64,000 nt of DNA from Sapria himalayana (taxonomy: Eukaryota; Streptophyta; Magnoliopsida; Malpighiales; Rafflesiaceae). Shown piece by piece: positions 1 through 11,585 of this stretch (positions are counted from its first letter, which is position 1; every line of letters starts with the position of its first letter). The notes below the pieces were generated by a model that was not told the origin of the DNA, ran no database searches, and saw only the letters and a program-made list of their open reading frames with translations. The stretch spans positions 186,001 through 250,000 of the forward strand of contig JAREIK010005929.1 in NCBI GenBank assembly GCA_029783825.1, written 5' to 3'. The position numbers and the translations under genes were made by a program.

Positions 1-478
1 TTTATAATTCTATAATAATAAACTAATAAATAATTAAAATAATTATTTAAAATTATAATGAATACAAATAAAATTGAGATTTATTATTTATTATTCAGGA
101 TATACCGGTTTAATGGTTTAAGTATTTAGGTGTTTTTGGGTTTAAGAGTTTAGTGATTTAAGTGTTTAGACCTTTAGTGATTTATAGTTATTATCTAAAT
201 AATTAAAAAACAAAAAATTTAATTTTTTGAATTTTATTAATTTTTGAAGGATTTAACCATTGAAAATATAATAATTTTAAATCTTTTTGAATATGAATAT
301 AATATTTAGTAATAATAATCTTAATAATTATTTATAATGTAAATTAAACTAATATTAATAAGAATGATATAAATTAAAATATAATTGTAGAATCTAAAAT
401 GATTCAAAATCAAAATAAGATATATTACTAAATAATAATTTTTTTAAAAAAATTTTGCCTCATTTTATAAATAATTAC
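1..478 (+). repeat. AT-rich satellite, forward orientation
   Basis: This is less than one satellite monomer, in the forward sense (TTTAGG-rich tract before the palindrome). The telomere-like tract lies at about 110-180 and a decayed palindrome core (GGATTTAACC) at about 260-275. The monomer breaks off abruptly into the truncated block copy at about 478, inside the part that normally reads TTTATAAGCTTATA. No coding potential is visible. Confidence 0.85.
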
Positions 479-1576
479 CTGGCATTCCCGGACTTCAGAG
501 TTGGCATTGAGTCATTATGCGCACTGTGTCCTTTCAATTAGGATTATTACAAGCCTTTTGAAGGAACCTGAATGATGCACCATATTAAAACTATGCAAAT
601 ATAAGATTGTGCATGTGTGTGACATGCAGCATAAAGCGTTTGCCTATGTCATTGCTATGCAATGGAATACATGTAAAACTGAATACCCATAAATCCACAA
701 GTCCATATCTACGACACTTTGTCAATTCATTCTCACCTCTGAATTCCACATTCTTTTGCTCCAATGATCCACAAAAGAGTATCTATTGGGTTAGAATGCT
801 TCCTCCTCGAGCTCCAAGAAGTGGCTGTATGTTGCACCGACAAAATATTAAAAAATATGCTTACATCGGTGTGCATGTGTGATAAGGTCCATCTCATAGT
901 CTAATTATCTACGCGTAAAACTAAGCTAGAATACAAGTAAAATTACAAAATGCTATAAAGATGGGTCTTCTGCTCCCGAAAGTGTAACATCGCCAAATGT
1001 ATATTTACAAAATGCATTAGTGGGCCCCACTTAGAGATACTCATGGGTCTAGTTGCCCTCATTGCATGCTACATAGAGAACAGACAAGATTGTGTCTCAG
1101 TATGTTATGATTCGTCTCTACAAGTACATGGTTCATACAAAGACAAAAATACAAATAAGACTACAAACATAAACTACAAGTTTGAATCTTTCGCTCCCGT
1201 GTGGCTGGTATGGAATCCATTGCTTACTGGCCCTATTTGGTGATGCTTCGGATTTTTCCGGCTCTCCAATTAATCATGGATTACCCACTACTCCTGTTCG
1301 GCAATGGTTGGGTGGTCCTCTATGCTGCCTGATAGGGCTAGTGGGACCCACTCCTAGCTACTTCTGGGTTTACTATCGACCACTTTGCTTGGTCTCGTTA
1401 GTTATCTGAATGTTATCATATCGCTTGCTAGTGGGGCCCTCTACAAGCTGGAAGCCCATACTTCTGGCTGCTTTCAGGACTTGCTGGCGCCTCTAAATGC
1501 TACACCATAATGGACAAGAATATGTGCACGTGTGTACTGTGGTCCGTCGCTATGTGTGTTTGGTGCAGCAGTATCA
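479..1576 (+). repeat. 2.48-kb block, copy 1: truncated, segment A only
   Basis: This is a ~1.1 kb piece of the moderate-GC repeat that recurs at 10,489-11,585 and, reversed, at 41,462-42,550 and 61,073-62,180. It begins inside segment A (CCTGGCATTCC, about 479). It therefore lacks segment C, the telomere-like tract and the poly(A) end seen in the full copies. Its right end, reading into TATCAG then TTTAGAAGTTTAG, is the same satellite junction as in the other copies. A 91-codon reading frame at 607-882 is present but lies antisense to the poly(A)-defined direction. I treat it as incidental. The block resembles no protein family I recognise. Confidence 0.85.
1020..1439 (+). promoter_or_regulatory. 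Cluster of three GTGGGNCCC palindromic motifs
   Basis: Segment A has three near-palindromic GC-rich motifs: GTGGGCCCCAC at 1020-1030, GTGGGACCCAC at 1341-1351 and GTGGGGCCC at 1431-1439. Versions recur in the other copies, for example 11349-11359 and 11440-11449. GTGGNCCC and GGNCCCAC are known binding consensuses of plant TCP transcription factors. Actual binding is inference, because the core is short and could be chance. Some copies have lost one site by point mutation; copy 2 reads GTAGGCCCCAC at about 11027. Confidence 0.25.
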
Positions 1577-4500
1577 GATTTTAGAAGTTTAGTAATTTAA
1601 GTATTTAGGTATTTTGTGGTTTATAGGTTTTATTTAAATAATTCAATAACAAAAAAATTATTTTTATAATTTTTTCTCATTTTCAAGGTTATAACCATTG
1701 AAAATATTATAATTTTTAATTTTTTTTTCAAATGTTAATACAATATTTAATTACAATAATCATAAAAATTAAATATCATGTAAATTCAAAATAAATAATT
1801 TTATTGATCGATATTATAATATCGATCATAAAATAGATTAATAAACTATTATTAATAAGATAGATATTAATTAAAATGTATTTGCAAAACCTAAACAATA
1901 TAAAAATCAAAGTAAAATATATTACTAAAAATAATTTTTTATTTTTAAAATTTTGATTCTTTTTATAAGGTTATAAATTTTTGTGATGAAGTTAAATTAT
2001 TTAAATTATATTTGTCTCATTCATTATATTATTTTGCAATTAATATTTCTATCAAGATAAACTAATAAAAAATTAAAATGAATATTTAAAATTATAATGA
2101 AAAAAAATGATATTTATTATTTATTATTTAGGGATACCGATTTAATTTAAATTAGATCTATCTCACTAATAATTTATTTTGTAATTAATATTTCTATAAA
2201 AATAAACTGATAAATAATTAAAATAAAAATTTAAAATTATACTGTATAATAATTAAAATGAGATTTATGATTTATAATTAATGTATACCAGTTTAATGGA
2301 ATACGTATTTAGAGGTTTTGACGTTTAGGAGTTTATCAATTTATGTTTCTAGTCTTTTAGTGTTTTATAGGGTTTATTTAAAAAATAAAATAACAATAAA
2401 TATATATTTATTATTTTTTAATATTTTCAAATGTTATAACCTTTCAAAATATAATAATTTTTAACTTTTTTTCAAAAGTGAATACAATCTATAGTTATAA
2501 TAATCATTATATTCATATATCATATAAATTCAATATAAATAATTTTATTGATAAATATTCTAATAATGATCAATAAATAAATTAATAATCTATTATTAAA
2601 AGATAGATTTCAATTAAAAAAACGATAGATATTAATTAAAATATAATTATAAAAACTAAAATGATTCAGAATCAAAGCAAATTATTTTACTATATAATAA
2701 TTTTTTGCTTAGAAATTTTTTTTTTCTTCTAAAAAGTTTATTTATAATTTTTTGATGAAAATTAATATATATAAATTTATTTGTCTAATTCAATTTATTT
2801 TTTAATTAATATTTATATATAAATAAACAAATAAATAATTAAAATGAATATTTAAATTTATAATGAAAAAAAATAAGATTTATTATTTATTATTTAGGGA
2901 TACTGGTTTAATTTAAATTAGATCTGTCGAACTAATAATTTATTTTGTTATTAGAATTTCTTTAAAAATAAACAAATAAATTTTATTCAGTAAAATTTAA
3001 AATTATACTAAATAAAAATTAAAATGAGATTTAAAGTTTATTATTAATGTATACCAGTTTAATGGTTTAAGTATTTAGAGGTTTTGTCGTTAGTATATTA
3101 GCAATTTATGTTTTTAGGCTTTTAATGTTTTATAGGTTTTTTATAAAAAAAATAACCAAAAAAATTTCTATAATTTGTTATCATTTTAATAGGTTATAAC
3201 CTTTGAAAATATAATAATATTTACAATTTTTTAAAATGTGAATACAATATTTAGTTATAATAATATTAATAATTATATAACATTTAAATTCAATATAAAC
3301 AATTTTATTGATAGATAATATATAAATGATCCAAAATTAAATTAATAAACTATTACTAAAAAGATAGATATTAATTAAAAAATATTTACAAAACTCAAAG
3401 TGATTCAAAATTAAAGTAAAATATATTACTTGATAATAATTATTAATTTTTAAATTTTCACTTCTTTTATAAGCATATATTTTTTTTTATTAAAAATAAA
3501 TTAATTAAATTATATTTTTTGCACTCATACTTTATTTTGTAATAAATATTTCTTTAAAAATAAACTAATAAATAATTAAAATAAATATTTAAAATTATTA
3601 TAAATAGAAATAAAAAATAGATTTATTAATTATTAAGTAGTATATAAAAATTTAATGGTTTATGTATTTAGGCATTAAGGAGTTTAGAAGTTTACTGGTT
3701 TAACTATGTATGCATTTAGTGGTTTATAATTTTTATTTAAAAAATAAAATAAAAAAAAATTAATTTTTGATATTTTCATAGGTTATAACCTCTGAAAATA
3801 TAATAATTTTTAAACTTTTTTCAAAAAGTGAATAAATATTTATTTATAATAATCATAATAATTATATATCATATAAATTCAATATAAACAATTTTATTTA
3901 TAGATATTCTAATAATTATCAAATAATATATTAAAAATCTATTATGAATAATATTGATATTACTTAAAATATAATATCAAATGATTAAAAAGCAAAGCAA
4001 AATATATTACTTAATAATAATTATTTGTTTTTAAATTTTTATTCTTTTTATAAGCTTATCTATTTTTTGACGAAAAATAATTTTTATAAATTATATTTTT
4101 AACTAATAATTTATTTTATTATTAATATATATATATATATAAATATAAAACTAAAGAATCAAAATGAATTTTTTAAATTATAATGAAAACAAATAAAAAT
4201 GAGATTTATTAATTATTATTTAGGTTATACCAGTTTAAATGATTATCTATATATGGTTATCGGGATTTTATAGTTTAGTGAGTTACGAGTTTAAGCATTT
4301 AGTGGTTTATAGGTTTTATTTAACCAATAAAATTACAAAAAAAATATTTTTTTTTATTTTTCACATGTTAAAAGATTATAATCTTTGAAAATATAATAAT
4401 TATAAAATATTTTCCAAAAGTGAATATAATATTTAGTTATAATAATTATTAAATATATATATCATATAAATTCAATATAGACATTTTTATTGATAAATAT

Positions 4501-5974
4501 TATAATAATGATAAAAAAATAATTTCATAATCTATTATTAATAAGTTAGATATCAATTAAAATATAATTACAAAACCTAAAATGATTCAGAAACAAAGCA
4601 AAATATATTACTATATAATAATTTTTGTTTTTAATTTTTTTCTTCTTTTAATTAGTTTATCTATATTTTTTTTTGTTTAAAAATAATTTATATAAATTAT
4701 ATTTTTATAACTTATACTTTATTTTGTAATTAATATTTATATAAAAATAAACAAATAAATAATTAAAATCAATATTTAAAATTATAATGAAAAAAAAATG
4801 ACATTTATTATTTATAATTTAGTGTATACCGGTTTAATTTAAATTATATCTGTCTCACTAATAATTTCTTTTGTAATTAATATTTCTATAAAAATAAACT
4901 GATAAATAATTAAAATAAAAATTTAAAATTATACTTAATAAAAATTAAATTGAGAATTCTGATAAATTATTTATGTATACTAATTAAATAGTTTAAATAT
5001 TTAAAGGTTTTGTCGTTTTGGAGTTTAGTAATTTATGTTTTTATGCATTTAGTGGTTTATAGGTTTTATTTAAATAATGAAATAACAAAAAATTTATTTT
5101 TGATATTTTTTCAAATTTTCAAAGATAATAACATTTGAAAATATAATAATTTAAAAATTTTTAAAAAATCTATATACAATATTTAGTAATAATAATTATT
5201 ATAACTATATATAATATCAACTAAATATAAACAATTTTATTGATAGATATTATATCAATTATCAAAAAATAAATTAATAAACTTTATTTAATAAGATAGA
5301 TATAAATTAAAATAAAATTAAAAAAAAACTAAAATGATTCAAAATCTAAGTAAAATTTATTAGTAAATAATAATTTTTATTTACTTTTTGCATTATTTTA
5401 TAAGCATATATATTTTTTTGATGAAAAATATATTATTTAAATTATATTTGTATCACCCATTATTTATTTCGTAATTAATATTTATTTAAATTTTTTAAAT
5501 TATATTTAAGGTTTAAGTATTTATTAAAAATCAAAATAAATTATATATTACTAAATAATATTTTTTTTGATGTTTTTCTACTTTTTATAAGTTTATATTT
5601 TTTTTATTAAAAGTAAATTATTTAAATTATATTTGTCATCCTCATAATTTATTTTTAATTTATAATTCTATAAAAATAAACTAATAAATAATTAAAATGA
5701 ATATTTAAAACTATAATGAATACAAATAAAATAGAGATTTATTAATTTATTATTCAGGATATACTAGTTTAATGGTTTAAGTTAGTTAGGTGTTTTGGGG
5801 TTTAGTGATTTAAGTGTTTAGGCCTTTAGTGATTTTTAGTTTTTATTTAAAGAATAAAAAAATATAAAATTCAATTTTTTGATTTTTTTTTAATTTTTAA
5901 AGGTTATAAACTTTGAAAATATAATAATTTTTAATTTTTTTTAATTGTGAATTAAATATTTAGTTATAATAATC

Positions 5975-6330
5975 TTAATAATTATAATAATGATCAATAA
6001 ATAATTTTATTTATTTATATATAAATAATTATGATAATTTTATTAATACATATTTTAATAATGATCAATAAAAAATTATTTAGTTATATAATGTAATAAT
6101 GATTAATAAAAGATTAATACATATTAATACATATTATAATAATTATAATAATCTTAATAATTATCAATAAAACTTATTTAGTTCTATAATGTAATAATTA
6201 TAATGTAAATAATTAATACATATTATAATAATCTTAATAATTATTTAGTTATATATTATGTAAACTCAATATAAATAATTTTATTAATACATATTATCAT
6301 AATGATTAATAAAAAATTAAAAACTATTAT
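5975..6330 (+). repeat. Local expansion of short subrepeats inside a monomer
   Basis: The normal monomer order is broken by short direct repeats. ATTAATACATATT occurs near 6051, 6114, 6211 and 6283. TTATTTAGTT followed by ATATAATGTAA-like sequence occurs near 6077, 6174 and 6241. Spacings are irregular, about 65-100 bp. This looks like replication slippage or small unequal exchanges within one monomer. It lengthens the region between the palindrome and the GATCAATAA part. Confidence 0.6.
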
Positions 6331-7201
6331 TAATAAGAATCATATAATTATTTAAATTAGATCTGTCTCACTAATAATTTATTTTATAATTAATATTTCT
6401 ATAAAAATAAACTGATAAATAATTAAAATAAAATTTTAAATTATACTTAAAAAAATTAAAATTGAGATTTATGATTTTTTATTAATGTACACCTGTTTAA
6501 TGGTTTATGTATTTAGAGGTTTTGTCGTTAAAAAGTTTTGCAATTTATGTTTTTAGGTATTTAATGGTTTATACGTTTTATTAAAACAATAAAATAACAA
6601 AAAAAATATTTGTAATTTTTTCTTATTTTCATAGGTTAAAACCTTTGAAAATATAATAATATTTAAAATTTTTTGAAATGTGAATACAATATTAAGTTAT
6701 TTTAATATTAATAATTATATATCATATAAATTTAATATAAACAATTTTATTGATAGATAATATAATAATGATCAAAAATTAAAATAAACTATTAATAATA
6801 AGATAGATATTACTTAAAAAATATTTACAATACACAAATCGATTAAAGGTTAAACTAAAATATATTCTTGAATAATAATTTTTAATTTTTAAATTTTTAC
6901 TTCATTTATAGGCGTCTATATTTTTTTGATTAAAAATAAATTATTTAAATTATATTTGTCGCACTCTTAATTTATTTTGGAAGAAATATTTTATAAAAAT
7001 AAACTAATAAATATTAAAATCAATATTTAAAATTATAATAAATAAAATAAAAATTAGTTTTATTAATTATTAAGTAGTATATAGTGGTTTAATGGTTTAT
7101 GTATTTAGGAGTATACTGATTTAACTATAAATGCATTTAGTGGTTTATATGTTTTAATTTAAAAAATAAAATAACAAAAAATTTATTTTTGTTATTTTTT
7201 G

Positions 7202-7233
7202 ATATTTTCAAAGGTTATAACCTTTGAAAATAT
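7202..7233. repeat. 32-bp perfect palindrome of the satellite monomer (forward half)
   Basis: This is a perfect inverted repeat with no spacer, core AAAGGTTATAACCTTT, extended on each side by ATATTTTC/GAAAATAT. It is the best-conserved part of the monomer. A 30-bp version sits at 22263-22292, and most other monomers carry it with one or two mismatches. The symmetry could support a cruciform or a dimeric protein site; neither is shown by sequence alone. Confidence 0.85.
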
Positions 7234-9124
7234 AATAATTTTAAAACTTTTTTGAAAAGCGAATACAATATTTAGTTATAAGAATTATTAAATTTATATA
7301 TCATATAAAGTCAATATAACCAATTTTAGTGATAAATATTCTAATAATGATCAAAAAATAAAAAAATAATCTATTATTAATAAGATAGATATCAATTAAA
7401 ATATAATTACAAAACCTAAAATAATTCAAAAGCAAAGCAAAATATATAACAATATAATAATTTTTTGTTTTGAATTTTTTTTATTTTAAAAAGTTTATCT
7501 ATATTTTTTGATTAAAAATAATTTATCTAAATTATATTTGTCTAACTAATAATTTATTTTGTAATTAATATTTATATAAAAATAAACAAATAAATAATTA
7601 AAATGAATATTTAAAATTATAATGAAAAAAAAATGAGATTTAATAATTATTATTTAGGGTATACAAGTTTTATTTTAATTATATCTGTCTAAGTAATAAT
7701 TTAATTTGTAATTAATATTTCAATAAAAATAAACTTATAAATAATTAAAATAAAAATTTTATATTTTACTGAATAAAAATTAAAATGAGATTTATGATTT
7801 ATTATTAATGTATACCAATTTAATGGTTTAAGTTTTTAGATGTTTTGTCATTTGAAAATTTAGCAATTTATGTTTTTAGGCATTTAGTGGTTTATAGGTT
7901 TTATTTAAACAATAAAATAATAATAAAAAATTTCTAATTTTTTCTCATTTTCTTAGCTTATAACCTTTGAAAATATAATAATATTTAAAATTTTTTTAAA
8001 TGTAAATATAATATTATAGTTATAATAATATTAATAATTCAATATCATATAAATTCAATATAAACAATTGAATTGATATAATTTATAATAATGATCAAAA
8101 ATTAAATTAATAAACTATTAATAAAAAGATAGAAATTAATTAAGAAATATTTACAAAATGAAAATTGATTCAAAATTAAAGTAATATATATTACTGGAAT
8201 ATAATTTTAAATTTTTACTTCTTGTATATGCGTATATATATTATTTCATTAAAAATAAATTATTTAAATTATATTTGTCGCACACATTATTTATTTTGTA
8301 ATAAATATTTCTATAAAAATAAACTAATAAAAAATTAAAATGAATATTTAAAATTATAATAAATAGAAATAAAAATTAGATTTATTATTTATTATGTATT
8401 ATATATTGGTTTAATGGTTACTATATTTAAGCAATACGGGGTCTAGGAGTTTACTTATTTAACTGTGTATGCATTTAGTGGTTTATAGGTTTTAATTAAA
8501 AAATAAAAAAAAATTATTTTTATTATTTTTTGATATTTTCAAAGGTTATAACCTTAGAAAATGTAATAATTTTTAAATTTTTTTCAAAAGTGAATTCAAT
8601 ATTTAGTTATAATAATCATTATATTTATATATCATATAAATTCAATATAAATTATTTTATTGATAAATATTCTAATAATGATTATAAAATAAAATAATAA
8701 TCTATTATTAAAAAGATATATCAATTATAATATAATTAAAAAACCAAAAATGATTCAAAAGCAAAGAAAAATATATTACTATATAATAATTTTTTATTTT
8801 GAAATTTTTTTTTCTTTTAAAAAGTTTATCTATATTATTTTGATGAAAAATAATTTTTATAAATTATATTTGTGTAACTCATAATTTATTTTGTAATTAA
8901 TATTTATATAAAAATAAACAAATAAATAATTAATTTTGAATATTTAAAATTAAAATGAAAAAAAATAAGATTTATTCATTATTATATAGGATATACCGGT
9001 TTAATTTAAATTAGATCTGTTTCACTAATAATTTATTTTGTAATTAATATTTCTATAAAAATAAACTAATAAATAATTAAAATAAAAATTTAAAATTATA
9101 CTGAATAATTAAAATAATTTATTT

Positions 9125-10221
9125 TGTTCCTCTCTCAACTCTAGAATGATTGCTAAAGCTCTAACAAAAATAATAGGAGCTTTTAATTTATCTTTATTAT
9201 GTCTAATCATATTTGATGTTGAATCACTGGGCTATCAAAGGTAATTTGACTCATGTACACTAATAGACTAAACAAAAGTTGTACCCTTATGTATTCAAAA
9301 AGCTAGTTGTTGAGGATGCTATTTATATTGATTATTGTAATTTCTTCTAAAATATCTCTCATGCACACACTCAAAGAAATTTTTTTAAAACATAGTCACC
9401 TCTAAAAAAATAACCACCTTGTAGCCTATTAGAACAAACTAGCCACTGGGCGGTTTGAACAGGGCAAGAAGTATGGGCTCTCTTTCAATCAATAATCAAA
9501 AAATTTATTGTATTGGCATGTCTAAGCCCTTTTTTTATATCCTCATGGATATGAAAAGTATCATTTCTTTCTTTTTATATTAAATGAGTTATGTATACAA
9601 GCTCACAATACCCAAAAAGGTGTAAATGAATCATATTCAAATGTATAAAAGGTTTTAATCATTGCTCAAAATATTAGTCTTGCATATTGACACTTGAAGT
9701 CACAAATCAAAGGAAAAAGCCATAGTGATATTTCCAATCCCAAGAATTTTAGCTATAGAAAGTTATAAAGAGTAGTACTCAAGCTTTAACTATTTATAGG
9801 GACATGACTTTTGCTCTTGAGGAATGTCCAAAGTTACAATCATTCCTAGTGCAATGACTTTGCAATATAAATATAAACTGCACAAGCTATGGTCATATCC
9901 TATACTGTGACCCATTTTTATCGTGATTAAATATGAATTCATGATCATTCTATGTGCCATAACAATATGTTCAACAGAGAGACACAAGTTATGGCATATT
10001 CTTATCGATATGATTTTGTGTTCTAGAGACAAAATATACAATCATGACCATTCCTAATGCTACAATAATCTAAAGCAAGAAAGAGACTGAATCCATAACT
10101 CACCCCTTGAGTCATGACTTTGTGTTACATATACAAAAAAATAAATTTGTGACATTCCTAAAAGTTGTGTATTTCAATTTAAATTTAACACTTAGTCATT
10201 TGATTATACAAGTGCAAAACA
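9125..10221 (+). repeat. Segment C of block copy 2, unknown sequence
   Basis: This is a ~1.1 kb non-satellite sequence with no recognisable gene. Its 3' half has related phrases built on CATGAC..T and CATTCCTA.TGC near 9800-9850, 9940, 10040 and 10110, suggesting an old internal duplication. An 83-codon minus-strand frame (9790-10041) has a counterpart of 76 codons in copy 5 (62636-62866), but no start context, domain or intact version in other copies supports it. Confidence 0.6.
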
Positions 10222-10312
10222 AGAGATTTAGGATTTAGGGTATATGGATTAGGGTTATCGTTTATAGTTTAATGTTTAGGATTTAAAGTTTAGGGTTTAT
10301 GGTTTTTTTGTT
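10222..10312 (+). repeat. Degenerate telomere-like tract (TTTAGGG type)
   Basis: About a dozen degenerate heptamers read as variants of TTTAGGG, including ATTTAGGATTTAGGG, GATTAGGG, GTTTAGGATTTAAAG and TTTAGGGTTTATGG. Plant telomeres are (TTTAGGG)n, so this is an interstitial telomere-like remnant or a telomere-associated sequence. The equivalent tracts lie at 42753-42835 and 62366-62450 on the opposite strand. It abuts the poly(A)/poly(T) end of segment A. Confidence 0.7.
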
Positions 10313-10333
10313 TTTTTAAATAAACACTTTATT
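10301..10333 (-). terminator. AATAAA plus poly(A) end of segment A (copy 2, minus strand)
   Basis: Read on the minus strand, AATAAA (10328-10333) is followed after about 10 nt by a run of A residues interrupted once (10302-10317). The run then joins the telomere-like heptamers. The same arrangement occurs on the plus strand in copies 4 and 5. This is what the 3' end of a reverse-transcribed, polyadenylated RNA looks like; the origin is inference. Confidence 0.5.
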
Positions 10334-11585
10334 CATCATTTAAGCACACCACGTAGAAGAGACTAAAAAGCTGACTAATTTAGGCCAGCCCACCAAATCC
10401 TATGCTCCTTAATGACTCTATGCATAAAATACATAAAAAAACATAATGCCTAATAATTCCAAGCGTACGAATACAACTAAAATCACCTAGCATTAATGAA
10501 CTTCAGAGTTGGCATTGAGTCATTATGTGCACTACATCCTTTCCTTTCGGATTTTACAAGCCTTTGTGGGAACTTGAATGATGCACCATATTAAAACTAT
10601 ACAAATATAAGATTGTGCATGTGTGTGACATGCAGCATCAAGGGTTTGCCTATGTCATTGCTATGCAATGGAATACATGTAAAACTGAATACCCTTAAAT
10701 CTACAAGTCCAAATCTATGGCACTTTGTAAATTCATTCTCACCTCTAAATTCTACATTCTTTTGCTCTAATGATCCTCAAAAGAGTATCTATTGGGTTAG
10801 AATGCTTCCACCTCGAGGTCCAAGAAGTGGTTATATGTTGCACCGACAAAATATCAAAATATATGCATGCATCAATGTTCATGTGTGATGAGGTCCATCT
10901 CATAGTCTAATTATCTACGCGTACAACGAAGCTAGTATACAAGTAAAAATACAAAATGCTATAAAGATGGGTCTTCTGCTCCTGGGAGTGTAGCATTGCC
11001 TAATGTGTATTTACAAAATGCATTAGTAGGCCCCACTTATAGATACTCATGGATCAAGTTGCCCTCATTGCATGCTACATAGAAAATAGACAAGATTGTG
11101 TGTGTGAGTATGTCATGATCCGTCTCTACAAGTACATGGTGCATATAAAGTCCAAAATACAAATAAGACTATAAACATAAACTACATGTTTGAATCATTC
11201 GCTCCCGTGTTGCTGGTATTGACTCCATTGCTTACTGGGCCTGCTTGGTGATGCTTCGGATTTTGCCGGCTCTTTAATTAATCATGGATTACTCGCTACT
11301 CCTGTTGGGCGATGGTTGGGTCGCCCTCTATGCTGCCTGATATGGCTAGTGGGACCCACTCCTAGCTACTCATGGGTTTACTCCTGACCACTTTGCTCGG
11401 TCTCGTCAGTTGTCTGAATGTTATCATCCCCCCTTGCTAGTGGGGCCCTCTACGAGCTGGTGGCACATACTTTTGGCTGCTTTTCGGACTTGCTGGCCCC
11501 TCTAAATGCTACACCAAAATGGACAATAATATGTGCACGTGTGTACTCTGGTCCGTCGCTATGTGTGTGTGGTGCTGAAGTATCA
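10319..11585 (-). repeat. Segment A of block copy 2 (retroposon-like, 3' end at 10302)
   Basis: This ~1.27 kb sequence is homologous to copy 1 (479-1576) and, inverted, to 41462-42734 and 61073-62346. If the poly(A) end is genuine, the sense strand is minus. Reading frames of 91 codons (10613-10888) and 63 codons (11418-11609) are on the opposite strand. The second runs into satellite, so it is not a gene. It could be a processed RNA, the 3' part of a LINE, or a non-coding repeat. No reverse transcriptase motif is visible. Confidence 0.5.

Larger units (their letters stand above)
1577..9109 (+). repeat. AT-rich satellite array, forward, ~7.5 kb
   Basis: About eleven monomers run head to tail. 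Palindrome cores (variants of GGTTATAACC) occur near 1693, 2416, 3197, 3784, 4377, 5122, 5903, 6639, 7217, 7965 and 8549. Spacings fall into a ~580-595 bp class and a ~720-785 bp class. Long monomers have two successive copies of the segment ending in GTATACC, the second introduced by a conserved AAATTAGATCTGTCTCACTAA-like line. An internal deletion occurs near 5480-5520. No gene, tRNA or transposon is visible. Short AT-rich reading frames are low-complexity by-products. Confidence 0.93.
9110..11585 (+). repeat. 2.48-kb block, copy 2: full length
   Basis: This full copy is forward, with satellite on both sides. The order is segment C (about 9110-10221), telomere-like tract (about 10222-10312), a T-rich stretch that is poly(A) on the minus strand, then segment A (about 10319-11585). 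The left junction (GAATAATTAAAATAATTTA then TTTTGTTCCTC) matches copies 3, 4 and 5. The right junction (TATCAGGGTTTAGAAG) matches copies 1, 4 and 5. Base composition is clearly richer in G+C than the satellite. No TIRs, LTRs, target duplication or known protein are visible. Boundaries are good to about 15 bp. Confidence 0.85.

Noticed and set aside
607..1409. Plus-strand frames of 91, 66 and 75 codons in block copy 1 as genes
   Set aside because: No domain or signal is recognisable, the frames overlap or shift between copies, and they run antisense to the AATAAA/poly(A) end of segment A. The recurring open frame follows from the copies being recent duplicates.
9790..10041. 83-codon minus-strand frame in segment C, similar to 62636-62866
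   Set aside because: Similarity is explained by duplication of the whole block. There is no intact counterpart in copies 3 and 4, no known domain and no start context.
9110..11585. The 2.48-kb block as an LTR (starts TGTTCC, ends TATCA)
   Set aside because: TG...CA ends can be picked, but there is no 5-bp target duplication, no primer-binding site beside it, no internal retroelement domain, and it has an internal poly(A)/telomere-like junction. Shared flanks show amplification with the satellite rather than insertion.
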